Shown: piece after piece, positions 26,568-37,056 of the stretch
Position numbering within the stretch: the stretch's first letter is position 1
Layout: each line of letters opens with the position of its first letter
DNA from: Chara braunii
Lineage: Eukaryota; Streptophyta; Charophyceae; Charales; Characeae
DNA length: 37,154 nucleotides
NCBI GenBank assembly: GCA_003427395.1
Contig: BFEA01000196.1
Location: 1,521,262 to 1,558,415 of the forward strand
Reading direction: 5' to 3'
Notes under the pieces: generated by a model
The model's input: only the letters and a program-made list of their open reading frames with translations
The model's database searches: none
Told to the model about the DNA's origin: nothing
Made by a program: the position numbers and the translations under genes

Positions 26568-27012
26568 AAAAAAAGAAAACAAGAAAAAATCGAAGTTGGG
26601 GGGAGGAGAGGAGGGGGGGGGGGGATTAGAAAAGTGATGAAGAAAGAGAGAAATAGATGAGAAAGAAAAAAAAATTGAAGTGGGCGGTGGGGGAGATGAT
26701 GGGATTGTAATTGGGGGAGGGAAGGGGGAGTGGAGGGTGAGAGAATGGGAAAAAAAAGAATGAGAAAGGTGACGAAGAGAAAGGAAGATTAGTGGAAGAG
26801 AGTAAGGAGGAGAGGGGAAAAAAAGATGGTGGAAAATGATTGAGGAGCGAGGGGTATGAAACAACAGCGGGAAGGAGAGAAGAGAAATAGAGAAAAGAAG
26901 AGAGAGGAGTGAAGTCGGATGAGGGAGTAGTGGTAGAGGTCGAAAAAATGATTAGATGATGGGGGGTGGGGAGAGAAAAAGGGTTGGGGGAGACTAGGTG
27001 AAAGAGAGGTGA
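26568..27012 (+). repeat. 450-bp polypurine tract
   Basis: The + strand is overwhelmingly A and G for about 450 bp, including a run of twelve or more G near 26614, while the minus strand is correspondingly pyrimidine-rich. The minus strand gives long Ser/Pro/Phe/Leu frames that are artefacts of this composition. Confidence 0.93.
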
Positions 27013-27135
27013 TACCAAGCTCTTGGTTGGCCAAGAGCAAACAAGATTGCAAAGATCCACGAGATCTTGGGCTTCAAGGTGCTCGCAGTCTGCTGCTGTA
27101 GCAGAAAAATAATAATAAAAATAATCTAGGGTTGT

Positions 27136-27300
27136 CTGAGATCTTGATCAGCCACCCTGATTCCACTGTCGCGGAGCCCTCTAGTCAAGGGGGTTTCACT
27201 GCCGCCGCAGCATCATCATCATTTGGGTGTGCTGAGATCTTGATCAGCCACTCAGACTTCACTGTAGTGCAGCCCCCTCGCCAAGGGGGTCTTCAAGATC
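27136..27300. repeat. 96-bp tandem duplication
   Basis: CTGAGATCTTGATCAGCCAC occurs at 27136 and 27232; the following TTCCACTGTCGCGGAGCCC/TTCACTGTAGTGCAGCCCC and CAAGGGGGT blocks are also duplicated. Confidence 0.88.
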
Positions 27301-27810
27301 TTCAGCAAGCTGCCACGTGGCACTGCAGATGACCACATTTGCAGGCAACAGCAACCACGACGTTGGAGGGGGGGGAGAGGGGGGACAAAGAGCAGCCCAC
27401 CGGCTGTTCTCGTGTTGGTCACTGCTCGCCGACTGTGGGGGGGGGTAAAAAGTTGTTGTCGCACTCTTCATTAATATGTGCAACACTACTAGAGTTTGGA
27501 TTGAGTTTTCCAATGTGTTAAGGCATTGGCTACACACGTGCATAGCTGATAGCTGCCTAGGTTCAAACCTTGGCAGCAGCATGGATCACCATATAATCCA
27601 GGAGCGGAGCGGGGCAGGGCAGCGAAACAGAGTAGGCACGTGTCGTGATGATGCTCTCCTTTTTCGCCACGTGTCACTCTCTGGCTGCTGCACCTTTTTC
27701 CCATCTGTTTGCGCTGAAAATAGCTCAAACGGGCCCAGAATCCCGCTATTGGGATTACACTATTTTCCCTCACTTGGGGGCTAGGGTGGGTGGGAGAGGG
27801 GACCATTCCC

Positions 27811-27822
27811 GCTCTGATACCA
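27811..27822 (-). promoter_or_regulatory. tRNA-iMet primer binding site of an LTR retrotransposon
   Basis: The minus strand reads TGGTATCAGAGC, complementary to the 3' end of plant initiator tRNA-Met and the most common primer binding site of plant LTR retrotransposons. It lies one base from the LTR terminus. Confidence 0.88.
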
Positions 27823-27823
27823 G

Positions 27824-28110
27824 TGTGACGGACCCGCCAGGATGACGGTCCATCAGGATCAAGACGAAGGGATGAGGATGGGGGAGATGGAGATGGAGAT
27901 GGAAGGGACAGCGCCAACGCAAACTCAACACACACGTACTCCAAACTGTGTAAGTGAAGAATGAGGCTGAAAACAGACTGCAGCTGGGGTATACCCCCAG
28001 CGGACTGACTGGACTGAACTGCACTGGCCTGGTACCGACAGTGGTACCGGGGAGGACTGGACTGGACTGAATGAGCACACGGCCTGTGGGGACAAGCCAT
28101 GGCCTAGTCC
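27824..28110 (-). mobile_element. LTR-like repeat, copy B (5' LTR end on the minus strand)
   Basis: On the minus strand the repeat ends GGCGGGTCCGTCACA, with the CA expected at an LTR terminus, and is followed after one base by the primer binding site. The body matches copy A at 9890-10206 in inverted orientation. The internal region would extend towards lower coordinates, but no gag or pol is recognised there, so the element is truncated. The far LTR boundary is not identified. Confidence 0.8.
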
Positions 28111-29290
28111 CACAGGCCGAATAGGCAAAATAGCCAGATAGCCGTGGCTCTAGGCCATCCTTTTCTAGAGTATGACGAAGCAACCAGTTGACATGAGCAG
28201 CAGCAACCAAAGTACATGCGGATGTCGACCATCCCAACACCGTCATGACCAGGTACATGCCCTCACATCATCCTCTTCATCTCGCCCTCTCTGCTCACCC
28301 TCGTCGCCTTCTCCCACGTCCTTCCTCCTACCAAGGACAAAAGTCAATCCCCTGCTGACTATATCCAAGTCAAACCCAGCTGTGGTGGGCTTGGCTATGG
28401 TCCTGCCTTGGAGCAGTGCCCTTCACCCTCGCGACCGCGCTCGCGTTCTGCACACCTAGCGCTAGCAAGCAGGCGCGAGCGAACGCTCCAGCAGCGCTGC
28501 CTTTTGAATGATCTGCATGGCCTGGCCGCTTTCCTATATGGAGAGCAGCTGGGCTCTCCTCTGCTGGGCTGAGAAGCGTGAGTTTCCAGTAGCTTTCGAT
28601 TCTCCCAAAGTGTCTGCACCCAGGCCTGTTCAGACAGTTGCCTGGGACCGAATTGTTTAGGCACGCCCAAACACCCGGGCATAAATATGCGGTTTTCCCT
28701 GGATATTCCCATGCTGCTGGAAGAGTCTGTAAGGCTACGTGGTATTTCTGATTCTCACGAGCAATAGATAGAGCCTTCGAACGCTGGGACCCACTTAGCG
28801 GGGCTGCTCTTATCAACTCGTTAAGTGGGCTTCCCCGAGTATGAAGTTTTTCCAGAAAAAAAGAAAAAAAAAAGGAGGCGGATGTAACCAACTGGCACGT
28901 GGTAACTGTCTGGCGCCCACCAAAGCTTTGCAAAATTGACGAACCCAGGCCTCATTGAGATTTGGGTCCTGCCTTCACTTAGGGCGGACTCATGGTTGCT
29001 GTAAGGGCCCCTCACGGGCATGTCTAGGGTGCAAATCCTCGCAATAGGATAGATGCCTAGGACAGAGTGCTCGAATGAGGACTCATGTGATCTTCTTTTT
29101 TTTTTTTTTTTTTTAATCCACATGTAATTTAATAGTATAATTTACTTATGTTCATTCGAAAGGCTCGCTCCTTTTCTGCACGGATTTGTTTTCTTCAAAT
29201 TGGTACCCATCTAAGGAGAGCAGAAGTGAAAACATTTTTCATGTGGATTTCCTCAATTGGGAGATGGTGCCAACAAACTTCACATGTTCC
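28111..29290. other. unassigned sequence
   Basis: No recognised domain. A 187-codon minus-strand frame at 28370-28933 has no family motif and no supporting signals. At 28975-29040 a tRNA-like run ends GGGTGCAAATCCTCGC, suggesting a SINE head, but it does not fold convincingly by eye. Confidence 0.4.
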
Positions 29291-29605
29291 TAGCCAAAGC
29301 TGGGTTATGGCCCCCGTGTTCTCATGATTTTTAAAAGGGGAAACTAACTTATAATTGCATTATGGTCGGAGATACAGTTTCAAATTCAATTTGCAGTTCG
29401 GGCAATGTATACAACCCAGCTTTCTGGCCAGGTAGGATGCCCGGAGTACAATTGCAAACTGTATCTTGCCCCGTAGTGCAAGTATAAATCGTTTTTGTGA
29501 CTCTACTGAAGTTACCCCTTTTTAAAATCTTCATAAGGGATGCTGGGCCAAGTTCCCAGCACGCGCTGCTCCCCACAAATAGATTGGAGCAATGTTCTCA
29601 AAACA
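29291..29605 (+). repeat. dispersed repeat, copy 1, split by a fold-back insertion
   Basis: TAGCCAAAGCTGGGTTATGG starts it and GATGCTGGGCCAAGTTCCCA then GCACGCGCTGCTCCCCACAA, ATAGATTGGAGC end it. The same two blocks lie close together at 35741-35865, separated there by a short AT-rich stretch; here the 204-bp palindrome at 29326-29529 lies between them. Confidence 0.82.
29326..29529. mobile_element. ~204-bp palindromic (fold-back) MITE
   Basis: Left arm blocks GATTTTTAAAAGGGG, TTATAATTGCATTATGG, AGATACAGTTT and GTTCGGGC pair with right arm blocks GCCCGGAGTACAATTGC, AAACTGTATCT, CCGTAGTGCAAGTATAAATC and CCCCTTTTTAAAATC. The right arm has about 25 extra bases. TTCTCAT and TTCAT at the borders may be a decayed target duplication. 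Confidence 0.75.
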
Positions 29606-29934
29606 AAAAGGGAGAGCAGAAATTATTCAGGAAATATGCCAAGAATGTCCAGACAAAATCCTGAAAATATTATGGTCCTCATTTCAAAGTTGATCCAGCC
29701 GAGATAGTAGGGATTCCTTGATCTCGTGATCTCAGAAAAAAAAGCCCCAGGGCCTATTTAGTACTACCACTGGGCCCCCGGAAGCCCCAGATACACATGG
29801 AGCTGGATGGTTTGATGGACCAACTCTGGGTCTGTTGTACTGCATTTGTTCTTTTCCTTTTTTCCTGTTCGTTCTTTTCTTTTGGCTACAATTTTCTCTT
29901 ACCACCACTGGGATAGAGGTCTTGCACAAGGGCC

Positions 29935-29975
<41 letters not shown>

Positions 29976-30677
29976 ACTGGGGGCGCTGCTTCTGGGGGTA
30001 AGCGATCTCCATAAGCAGGCCCCCACTTTGAAGACTGCATCTGTTAGTGCGGAGCAACGCCTACTGGATAAATGGGTCCAATGGCCCAAGGTACACACAT
30101 ATGGTTGAAGGACTGGACAGCATTTATTGCCCTCCCTCAATGAACGGGATAGACTGTCAGTTTCATCGGACAGCTGCACGTACTACTGATTAAAATTTAA
30201 AACCACCAGTACCTTGCCCAGCTATCAAGTCCAAGCCTTGGCCAACCTTTTTTCCCCTTTCGTTCTTTTTGTTTTACGATTTAGCCTTTTATTTTTTCCT
30301 TTTTCTTCTTTTCTTATGTTCCTTAGAAAACGGGAATACTGGTCGTTGCTGCTCGGTACCCCGTCCAGCGCGGCCGCTAATGTGCCGCCTCGGAAAATAA
30401 TAGCTGGGTGAGGTACTGACGGTTGAGGTAGAAGGTCTGTTGCATGTGTTCCCTCGGAGTTGTACGGAGGCTCACACTCCCGATGATGATATAGTTAATA
30501 TTGTCAAAGTAAAACCTCTGGCTACATTATTATCCTTTGAGTTTTCACTCTATTGGTCTAGTTTTGTTGAAAAGACCGGAGACCTGAGGGAGGCCCCCAC
30601 TGTCGGCTGGACACACATGCCCTTGGGCTGACGCACCTTAAGCTTATACAGACACTGTCTGTGCACCACCCAAGAGC

Positions 30678-30710
<33 letters not shown>

Positions 30711-31667
30711 CAGGTTGCTATAGAGGTCGGGTATTGACCCAGGTGGGTACTGTCATAGGGGCGCTGGAGTGGAGACTTCCCAGTAGGCAACCAACCCTGT
30801 ATTATTCCCGGCAAGCGAATCGGAAGTTCTCGGGGGAGGTATATCCCGAGTTGGTGGTATTCCACTGGTGCCAATCATGGACCATACACCAGCCAGGTGT
30901 GCCCTCATGGCTCCCACCTATTCTGATATCGGAGGGGACACCTTCCTGGTACTATTCCACCTCAACCAGCTAGTGGGTACCCTGACGCTCTACGGCAGGA
31001 CTACTTCCCTACCCTACCTCACCTCAATTCTCCTAACGCACCCCCTATACCTACTATCCCACCTCAGTGGTACAAGCACTCAGGACAATCGTCCTATTCC
31101 TCAGAGGGTGATGTAGACCGAACAGTAGTAATAGAACTTATAGGCACCTGGACTGGCCAACTACCCTTACCCAGTCCCAGTGGAAGCCTAATCACGCAAG
31201 CCTTGCTACTCGAGGACTTCGGACGTCAGGCACAATCAGTATGACTATTAGTCCATACCGACAAACCGAATCTCAGCCAAGTATTCGCATGGACCAGAGT
31301 AGACTCCTCGTAGCCTGGACTGAACCCATGACGAACCCATGACAGAGATCGGTCTCCCCCAACCAACTCTACTAGTATGTCAGTGTGTCTATCTGTGTCA
31401 TAATATATGTGTGCATGTGTAAGCAGTATACATCAGTGGCCGTAGGCTGTGCAATTTGGCCATGGGCCATGGGTGTACGCCCTAAGGCGGAAAATTGATG
31501 TGCCCGTAGGCAGTATAGGGACCAGGAACCGTGTGACACTGTGAGTATATATGTGTGTAACAGCTATGCCAGACTCGAACTTATAATCTGTTGTGTGTGT
31601 GGGTGTGTAGAGACATTGAGAGTCTTAAACATTTGGAGTTGCTCTCATCTGATGGCCAGGAAAGCGT
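29606..31667. other. unassigned sequence with poly(A) and poly(T) runs
   Basis: A ~33-nt poly(A) lies at about 29939-29971 and a ~27-nt poly(T) at about 30680-30706. Near 31380-31590 the sequence is rich in TATGTGTGTGCATGTG-type words. No gene, RNA or repeat partner is recognised; short frames here lack motifs. Confidence 0.45.
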
Positions 31668-32840
31668 GACATGGCAGGGGGCGCGGCGCGACCGGGAGCG
31701 CTGCGCCCCCGCCGGAGCAATTCCGGAGACGAAGTAATGCGACGCGGGATCTACCGGAGAGCCAGGCGACGCGGTGGGCGAAGACGCAAGGCGACGCGAT
31801 GGGCGACGACGCAAGGAAGCGAGGCGAGAGAAGGGTAAGTGCGGGAGAGCTGGCAACGAGGTGGACGGTGGGATATGGTGGCGTGTGGTAGGAGATGGGG
31901 TGTGTGGTAAGGTAGGGGGGAGGGGGGTGGGGCTTCCACATGGTATGGGTATAGTTATGGTGGTTTTGAACCCCCTGTGGCGACTCGCCAACAGGTTTGG
32001 CGAGGGGGTGCCACACTGTTTTTGATTTCCTTCCGGGGATTGAAGATGGCCGTTCATGTCTTTGGCGGTAGCTTTGCTTTGAGCCTAGATGCTTGCAGTG
32101 GGAGGAAGGGAGTTTCTCCTTCTCCAAAGACGCAGGTTTAGGGTTTGAGGGGTGTGAGGTAAGTGGCTTGGTTGAGGAAGAGTGGATGGGAGGCTGATTT
32201 TTAATTGGATTAGGATTCAGCCCACGCGTGGCTTGGCTGTCTTATAATTCGAACTCTGCTAATAATCTTCGGATAACCAAGCTTTGCATCATCAGGTTGA
32301 CTTTTCGTTGATGATTCTAATTCATGATTCTTGATCTTCTTTTTCTGATTCGTCATGCTTTTTTCCCCTGATTTTTCCTCATTTGTGGTTGCTTTCCTGA
32401 TGTTTTTTCAAAGGATGTTTTTGAACAATTTCGTTTTTAGAATTGTGACTTGTTAACATCTGATTCATGAGATCTTAGGAAGAAGATCAGAGATCCTGGG
32501 GCAAGGCGCGACCGGGAGCGCTGCGCCCCGCCGGCGCCGGTACGATCCGGTCGGTGTGCTACGGAGAAGCCAGGCGAAGTAGGCGACGTGGCGGGCAAAA
32601 GAACGAGGTGCAGGATGGCAGGGCGTGGCGACGAGTGGCAATGGAGAGCAGCAACAAGCGGCGAGGCACGGGGGAAGAGGGCGGGGTTAATGGTGACAGG
32701 ATGTGATGGAGGATGATGGGGCAGGGGGTAGGGGTGGGCGGTGGCGCCTCGTAGGGCTCGTGACTCGTCAGTACGGTGTGGGAGTAATCAGGTGAAGCGG
32801 CGGGCGAAAGTGCGAGGCGCGTGATGGCAGGGAGCATCAG
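31668..32840. repeat. GC-rich repeat pair sharing a 25-bp identical block
   Basis: The 25-bp block that starts GGCGCGACCGGGAGC and ends GCTGCGCCCC is identical at 31685-31709 and 32505-32529. Both are followed by CCGGAG or CGGAGA, GCCAGGCGA and G-rich ATGGYRGGG words. A weaker third part occurs at about 32790 (GGCGGGCGAAAGTGCGAGGC). The stretch between the copies (32000-32490) is unassigned. Confidence 0.75.
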
Positions 32841-34205
32841 CGAGCGGGTTGAGGTCTGTTGATGTTGCTTTTTAGATTTATCCCGCTCGTTTTGTTGAAA
32901 TGGCACTGTGTTATTAAAGCTTCTATGGGAGGCAACTGGAAGGAGTATCGTGAAGAAAGTCATCTTCGTCCGTTTCTCTTAACCCGATTGTGCTGTAGAG
33001 TTGGTTGTGCCAGCCATAGTTGGAGCGAAGGTTTTTTGTGTAGGGTGGGGGGAAAAAAGATAGTAGGAGGGAGCACGGAGATTGGGGGCGTCTTAGATCA
33101 GCAACAAAATTAGCTGGCTGACGTCGTGAGTGGATGGAGAGAGGGGGAGGTTGTGAATTAAAGGAAAATAGAAAGATACAGCTTGGAGAGAAGGAAAGGG
33201 GAGGAGGTTAGCTGCTCCTTTTTTCTCTTCACTTCGCCTCTCTGCATCTCCTCCTTTTTAGTTGTCTTTTTACTCCTTTTCTTGATTGCTTTGCTTGTGT
33301 TTGTTGGAAGTGCCTTCCGGTTTCTACTTCAAATAGGATCTTCTGTGATAGATCGCTAGCAAGTTCGGCGATGTCGTGTCACAACGAGCCCTGCAAGGAT
33401 TTGGTAAGTGGGGGTTTGGGCCGATTGCTTTCCACCCCTGAGGGGGGATGGATTAAGGTCTCTCCTCACAAGAAGGCGTGGCGGTTTAGGTTCGTGGAGG
33501 GAATCGGAAGGAAAACGGGAGTGGTGGGGGGCGGGTAAAGCAATGAAGAATGGGTGAGGGGTGGTTTGCTCGGCTACGGGGGGAAGTGATGTGGTTTTAC
33601 TTGGTGTCGTCCTTATCGAAGAATAGGTCATAACTGATGACTTTCTTCTAACTCATAGTTTGATTGGTACAGATTCATGAAGTACTCCCTTCTGCTTTGA
33701 AATAGTTTTGATTCTGTTATACAATTTCCAAGTACGATTTGAAATTGATTTCCTATAAATTCCCACAATTTTTTAATACAGGTCAATTTTTTTTCCCAAC
33801 TTATTTCTTACGTTGAAACCCTTGGTTCAGTTTCTTGATAGTGCTATCCATAAATCAGAATTCGAACTCCGATATCTTAATAGTGACTCGAACCTAGTTT
33901 TAAATTTTGATTGCACAAATTGTTTTTTTCTGAGAGATTCACAGATCTATAGAATCGTAGTTTTAATTGTGTTTGAATTTGCTATTAAGTCATTCTAATC
34001 GTTAGATAACTTAGATTCGTCATTGAAACCTTGAATTTTTATTGTTGTACTCGATGAGTGTTCTACATATAATCAGGAAAATATTTTTGGTTTACCTCCA
34101 ATATGTTACATAACCTCGGTTTGAATTTCAAACTAGTGCTGGTCGTAGTGGTTTCTTAGGTTGGATGGTTTGGTAGGAAGGTTGGTAATGCATCGTGCGG
34201 CGAAG
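32841..34205. other. unassigned sequence, AT-rich to the right
   Basis: No recognised feature. Composition shifts from G-rich (32.8-33.6 kb) to AT-rich (33.65-34.1 kb). Confidence 0.45.
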
Positions 34206-34275
34206 GGGGCTAGCTAGCAGGATGGAATTAGGGCACAACAGCAGTAAGGAGAATGACCATATTGCGGTAAGTCTT
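34206..34275 (+). repeat. copy 1 of the 35.3-kb repeat unit (partial)
   Basis: GGGCTAGCTAGCAGGATGGA, TTAGGGCACAACAGCAGTAA and GGTAAGTCTTGCCGGAG match the units at 35357 and 35562. Confidence 0.8.
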
Positions 34276-34429
34276 GCCGGAGAGAGGTTGAGATGGAGGG
34301 ATGCAGGGGTTTTAGGAAGGACTGCAACCAACGCATGGAGTTGGAGGCATTGGAAACCACTGTCATGGTGAGGTTGGCGGATTGTCTTATGTTTGCTGAT
34401 GCTCACAAACTCAGAGGTTTGTGAATGGA

Positions 34430-35130
34430 CGAGGCCAAAAAAACGCTGGCCAGTTCTGGGGCGTGGTCGCGCTGCCCTGTGACCCAAGTTGTTCGGGAGC
34501 AAGAGGTCTGATAGAGAGATTTGGGGAGTTACCGAGGGTGAAAGGCACTCCAGTGTCTGTTGATAAGCTGGTATCCAGACGACGTTGATCGGAGTCGGGG
34601 TGAGTCGCTTCGCCATGTAGCCTAGCAGGTAGGGGTTATTCAGGAGTGGGTCATGCCACTCTGTAACCTAGCACTTGGGGGTGTGAGGCCTGGTAGAGTC
34701 TGGGTATCGAGAGCATGTGGGTTGAGGTAGGCTTAGGGCGGGTGGCTCAATCACACTAGGACATTTTGGTTTCGGGCTGAAAGCTTCTACTCATTCAAAA
34801 CTCGAAGTAGTTGGTTCTCTAGTTTTTTCTAAATTCTCTTGACTCTGGGGACTTCTAGTAACTCGTCTTAGGTGGCTTCGATGTTGTTATACTCATTGAT
34901 CTGCGGTTGTTCGATGCCAGAACGACGCTGACCGGTGCTGGGGTGTTGCCCCGTAACCTGTTGATGCAGGAGCGTGAGGCCTAGTAGAGAGATCTGGGGA
35001 TGCTTTGGGGTGGGCATTCCACGGGACAACCAAGGGTTGCTGTCGGGACGACGTTGGTCGGAGTTGGGGTGAGTGGAGTCGCCCTGTAACCCAGCAGGAT
35101 GTGGGGGTGTGAGGCCTGGACGAGCTCGGC
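34430..35130 (+). repeat. degenerate ~150-bp repeat units, array 1
   Basis: Units contain GACGACGTTGGTCGGAGTTG, then GGGTG, then CCCTGTAACC, GGGGGTGTGAGGCCTGGTAG and, further on, GAGATCTGGGGA and GGCACTCCAGTGTCTGTTGA. Copies begin at about 34440, 34578, 34920 and 35050. They are related to units at 36.3-37.05 kb. Confidence 0.75.
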
Positions 35131-35262
35131 AGGGAGTAAAACAGTGTTGGAGAACTTTGGAAGGGTTTGTTAGAGGTTTCGAGGGTTTTGGAGCATTTCT
35201 AGGACCTTTGCGGTCTATTCCCATGCTTCCCGAATTACTACAAGTATTCTCAGACGTTTTTT

Positions 35263-35300
35263 CAGCCGAAGCCAAGTACTAGCCCGGTATCTCAAAAAAA
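35263..35300 (+). repeat. dispersed repeat, copy 2 (truncated, A-tailed)
   Basis: CAGCCGAAGCCAAGTACTAG then CCCGGTATCTC followed by A10 matches the start of the repeat at 35741 and 29291. The A run at the truncation suggests a retroposed copy. Confidence 0.65.
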
Positions 35301-35710
35301 AAAGATCGAGGTGAGTGGGAGAAGGAGATGGTGGGATATTACGCGTCCTACTAGTGAGGGGGCTAGCTGGTAGGATGGGAATAGGGTACAATAGCAGTGG
35401 AGATGGTGGCTCTGTTGCAGTAAGTCTTGCCGGAGTGGGGTACAAGGGATTGTTTGGGGGGGTCTGAGTCTTTTTCTGAATTATGCATATGTTTTTATTG
35501 CTAAAAAAAATAGATGAGTGGGGAGAAGTAGATGGTGGGATATGAAAAGTCCTACTAGTGAGAGGGCTAGCTCGTAGGATGGAAATAGGGTACAATAGCA
35601 GCGGAGATGGTGACTCTGCTGCAGTACTTCTTGCAGGAGTGAGGTAAAGAGGATTGATGGGGGGTTTCTGAGTCGTTGTCTGAATTTTGCCTATTTCTGA
35701 ATTTCGTCGT
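35301..35710 (+). repeat. ~204-bp tandem duplication
   Basis: Two units start after A runs with GAGTGGG-GAAGNAGATGGTGGGATA, then GTCCTACTAGTGAG, GGGCTAGCT, TAGGATGG, ATAGGGTACAATAGCAG, GGAGATGGTG and GGGGGGT-CTGAGTC. They differ by about 10%. Confidence 0.88.
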
Positions 35711-35740
35711 AGTAATTTTCTAAGTAGCTCAAATTTTTCT

Positions 35741-35865
35741 TAGCCAAAGCCAGGTAATGGCCCCGATATCTCAAACTTTCAAAATTCTATGAAAATTTTC
35801 ATATGGGACGCTGGGCCCGGTTCCTAGCACGTGCTGCTCCCCACGAATAGATTGGAGCCTTGTTC
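35741..35865 (+). repeat. dispersed repeat, copy 3
   Basis: TAGCCAAAGCCAGGTAATGG, CCCCGATATCTCAAAC, GGACGCTGGGCCCGGTTCCT and CACGAATAGATTGGAGCC match copy 1 at 29291-29605 but lack the fold-back insertion. A C run and an A-rich tail follow, as in retroposed sequences. Confidence 0.82.
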
Positions 35866-36335
35866 CCCCCCCCCAAAAAAAATAAAAAATAAAAAAAATA
35901 ACGAGATCTTAGGTGTTTTCGGGATTAAATTGATCCCTAATCCGAAATTTGTATTATTTTATTCTGAGCAAGATTTTTAATCTGAAATTCGTATTTTCTT
36001 AGCAGGATTTCTCATCTTAAATTCGTATTTTCTGAGCAAGATTCATAATCTAGAATTCATAAATCAGAGTCTTGCTCTGATCCCAATGAATGATTACTGA
36101 AGTTTGAATTACAAAGGGTTACAAATTGATTTTCTCAAAGTGGAATTGATGTCCCACGTTTACCCATCTTTGGTCTAATTCTAAATCTGTCGTAGGTTTT
36201 CAGAATTGGAAGTTGTAGTTCATATTTGCTAGGGGGTGGTCGTGCAAACGAAAGGGGGAAGGTCAAATTAGAGGCAGGTGGGAAGTGGGGGGGGTCACTC
36301 AAAGGAGGGATCGACGGTTCAGGGCGGTAACTTCC
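35866..36335. other. unassigned AT-rich sequence
   Basis: Contains three loose copies of an AATTCGTATTTTCTGAGCARG-like motif (about 35946-36060). No gene is recognised. Confidence 0.45.
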
Positions 36336-36757
36336 GGTAAGTCTATTATCAGAAGTGACAGAAGGGTGAGGTGGGACGACATTGGTCAGTGCTGGAGCAT
36401 TTGCTCTGTGACCAGGGGGAGCTTGAGGCCATTGAAGTTATGTCGAGGGTGGAAAGCATAACCATCTCGCCCGACGTAGCCCTTGCCAAGGCGTGACCTT
36501 GTAACCTTTTAAGGGGCTTCACAATTAAGGGAGTTGTCGAGGGGGCAGACACTCTCTGTCCGTTAGAAACAATTAGGTCGATGTTGGGGCAGGGTCACCA
36601 CCCCGGCATCAGCTACGTTGAAAGAGGTGGTTATACCTTCCATCCTCGGCATAACTCCAATGGCCTCAAGGTCCTCTTGGTCACAGAGCCACTGCTCCAG
36701 CACTGGCCAAAGTCGCCCCACTCCACCCTTCTAGTAGACTTACTACCCTGAGCAACC
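36336..36757. repeat. inverted repeat, arms ~140 bp, about 80% identical
   Basis: Left arm 36336-36482 reads GTAAGTCTA, GGTGGGACGACATTGGTCAG, TGCTGGAGCA, GCTCTGTGACCA, CTTGAGGCCATTGAAGTTAT and CATAACCA. The reverse complement of 36620-36757 reads GTAAGTCTA, GGGCGACTTTGGCCAG, TGCTGGAGCA, GCTCTGTGACCA, CTTGAGGCCATTGGAGTTAT and TATAACCA. The arms belong to the same family as the units at 34.4-35.1 kb. Confidence 0.88.
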
Positions 36758-37056
36758 CTTCCTCTACTGCACGAGCCTACCCAAAATTCATCCAAACTGT
36801 ACTTCCGACTAACACCTTCTCATTTACGAAAACCAAAAGGAAAAAGGATAAGAACTAGAATCACTAACAATCCATCTCCTTCCCTCACCACAGATGAAGG
36901 ACACATCGCTCAAGCTTTCAATCCTCATACCAGAAATCATCAGATCTCATGCCCCCCCTGCTAGGGTTACAAGGCAGTAGTCGAGGGAGGAAGACATTTC
37001 CTGTCCATTAGAAAACAGTTAGTTCGGTGCTGGGGCAGTTTGTGTTGCCTTGTAAC
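36540..37056 (+). repeat. degenerate repeat units, array 2
   Basis: ACACTCTCTGTCCGTTAGAA, ACAATTAGGTCGATGTTGGG and GCAG at 36549 recur at about 36994 as ATTTCCTGTCCATTAGAAAA, CAGTTAGTTCGGTGCTGGGG and CAG, followed by CCTTGTAACC. This is the same family as array 1. The stretch 36760-36980 is unassigned. Confidence 0.75.

Noticed and set aside
26418-27060. Overlapping Ser/Pro/Leu-rich minus-strand frames of about 145 codons
   Set aside because: Artefacts of the polypurine tract; several frames are open at once.
27530-27600. tRNA gene suggested by GGTTCAAACC
   Set aside because: Only the B-box-like word fits; the cloverleaf arms do not pair by eye. At most a SINE relic.
27489-28100. 203-codon minus-strand open frame
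   Set aside because: It runs through an LTR, the primer binding site and leader; Ser/Pro-rich text with no domain.
28370-28933. 187-codon minus-strand open frame
   Set aside because: No recognisable domain, no start context, and poly(A)-derived Phe run near its start. Could be chance in a moderately GC-rich stretch.
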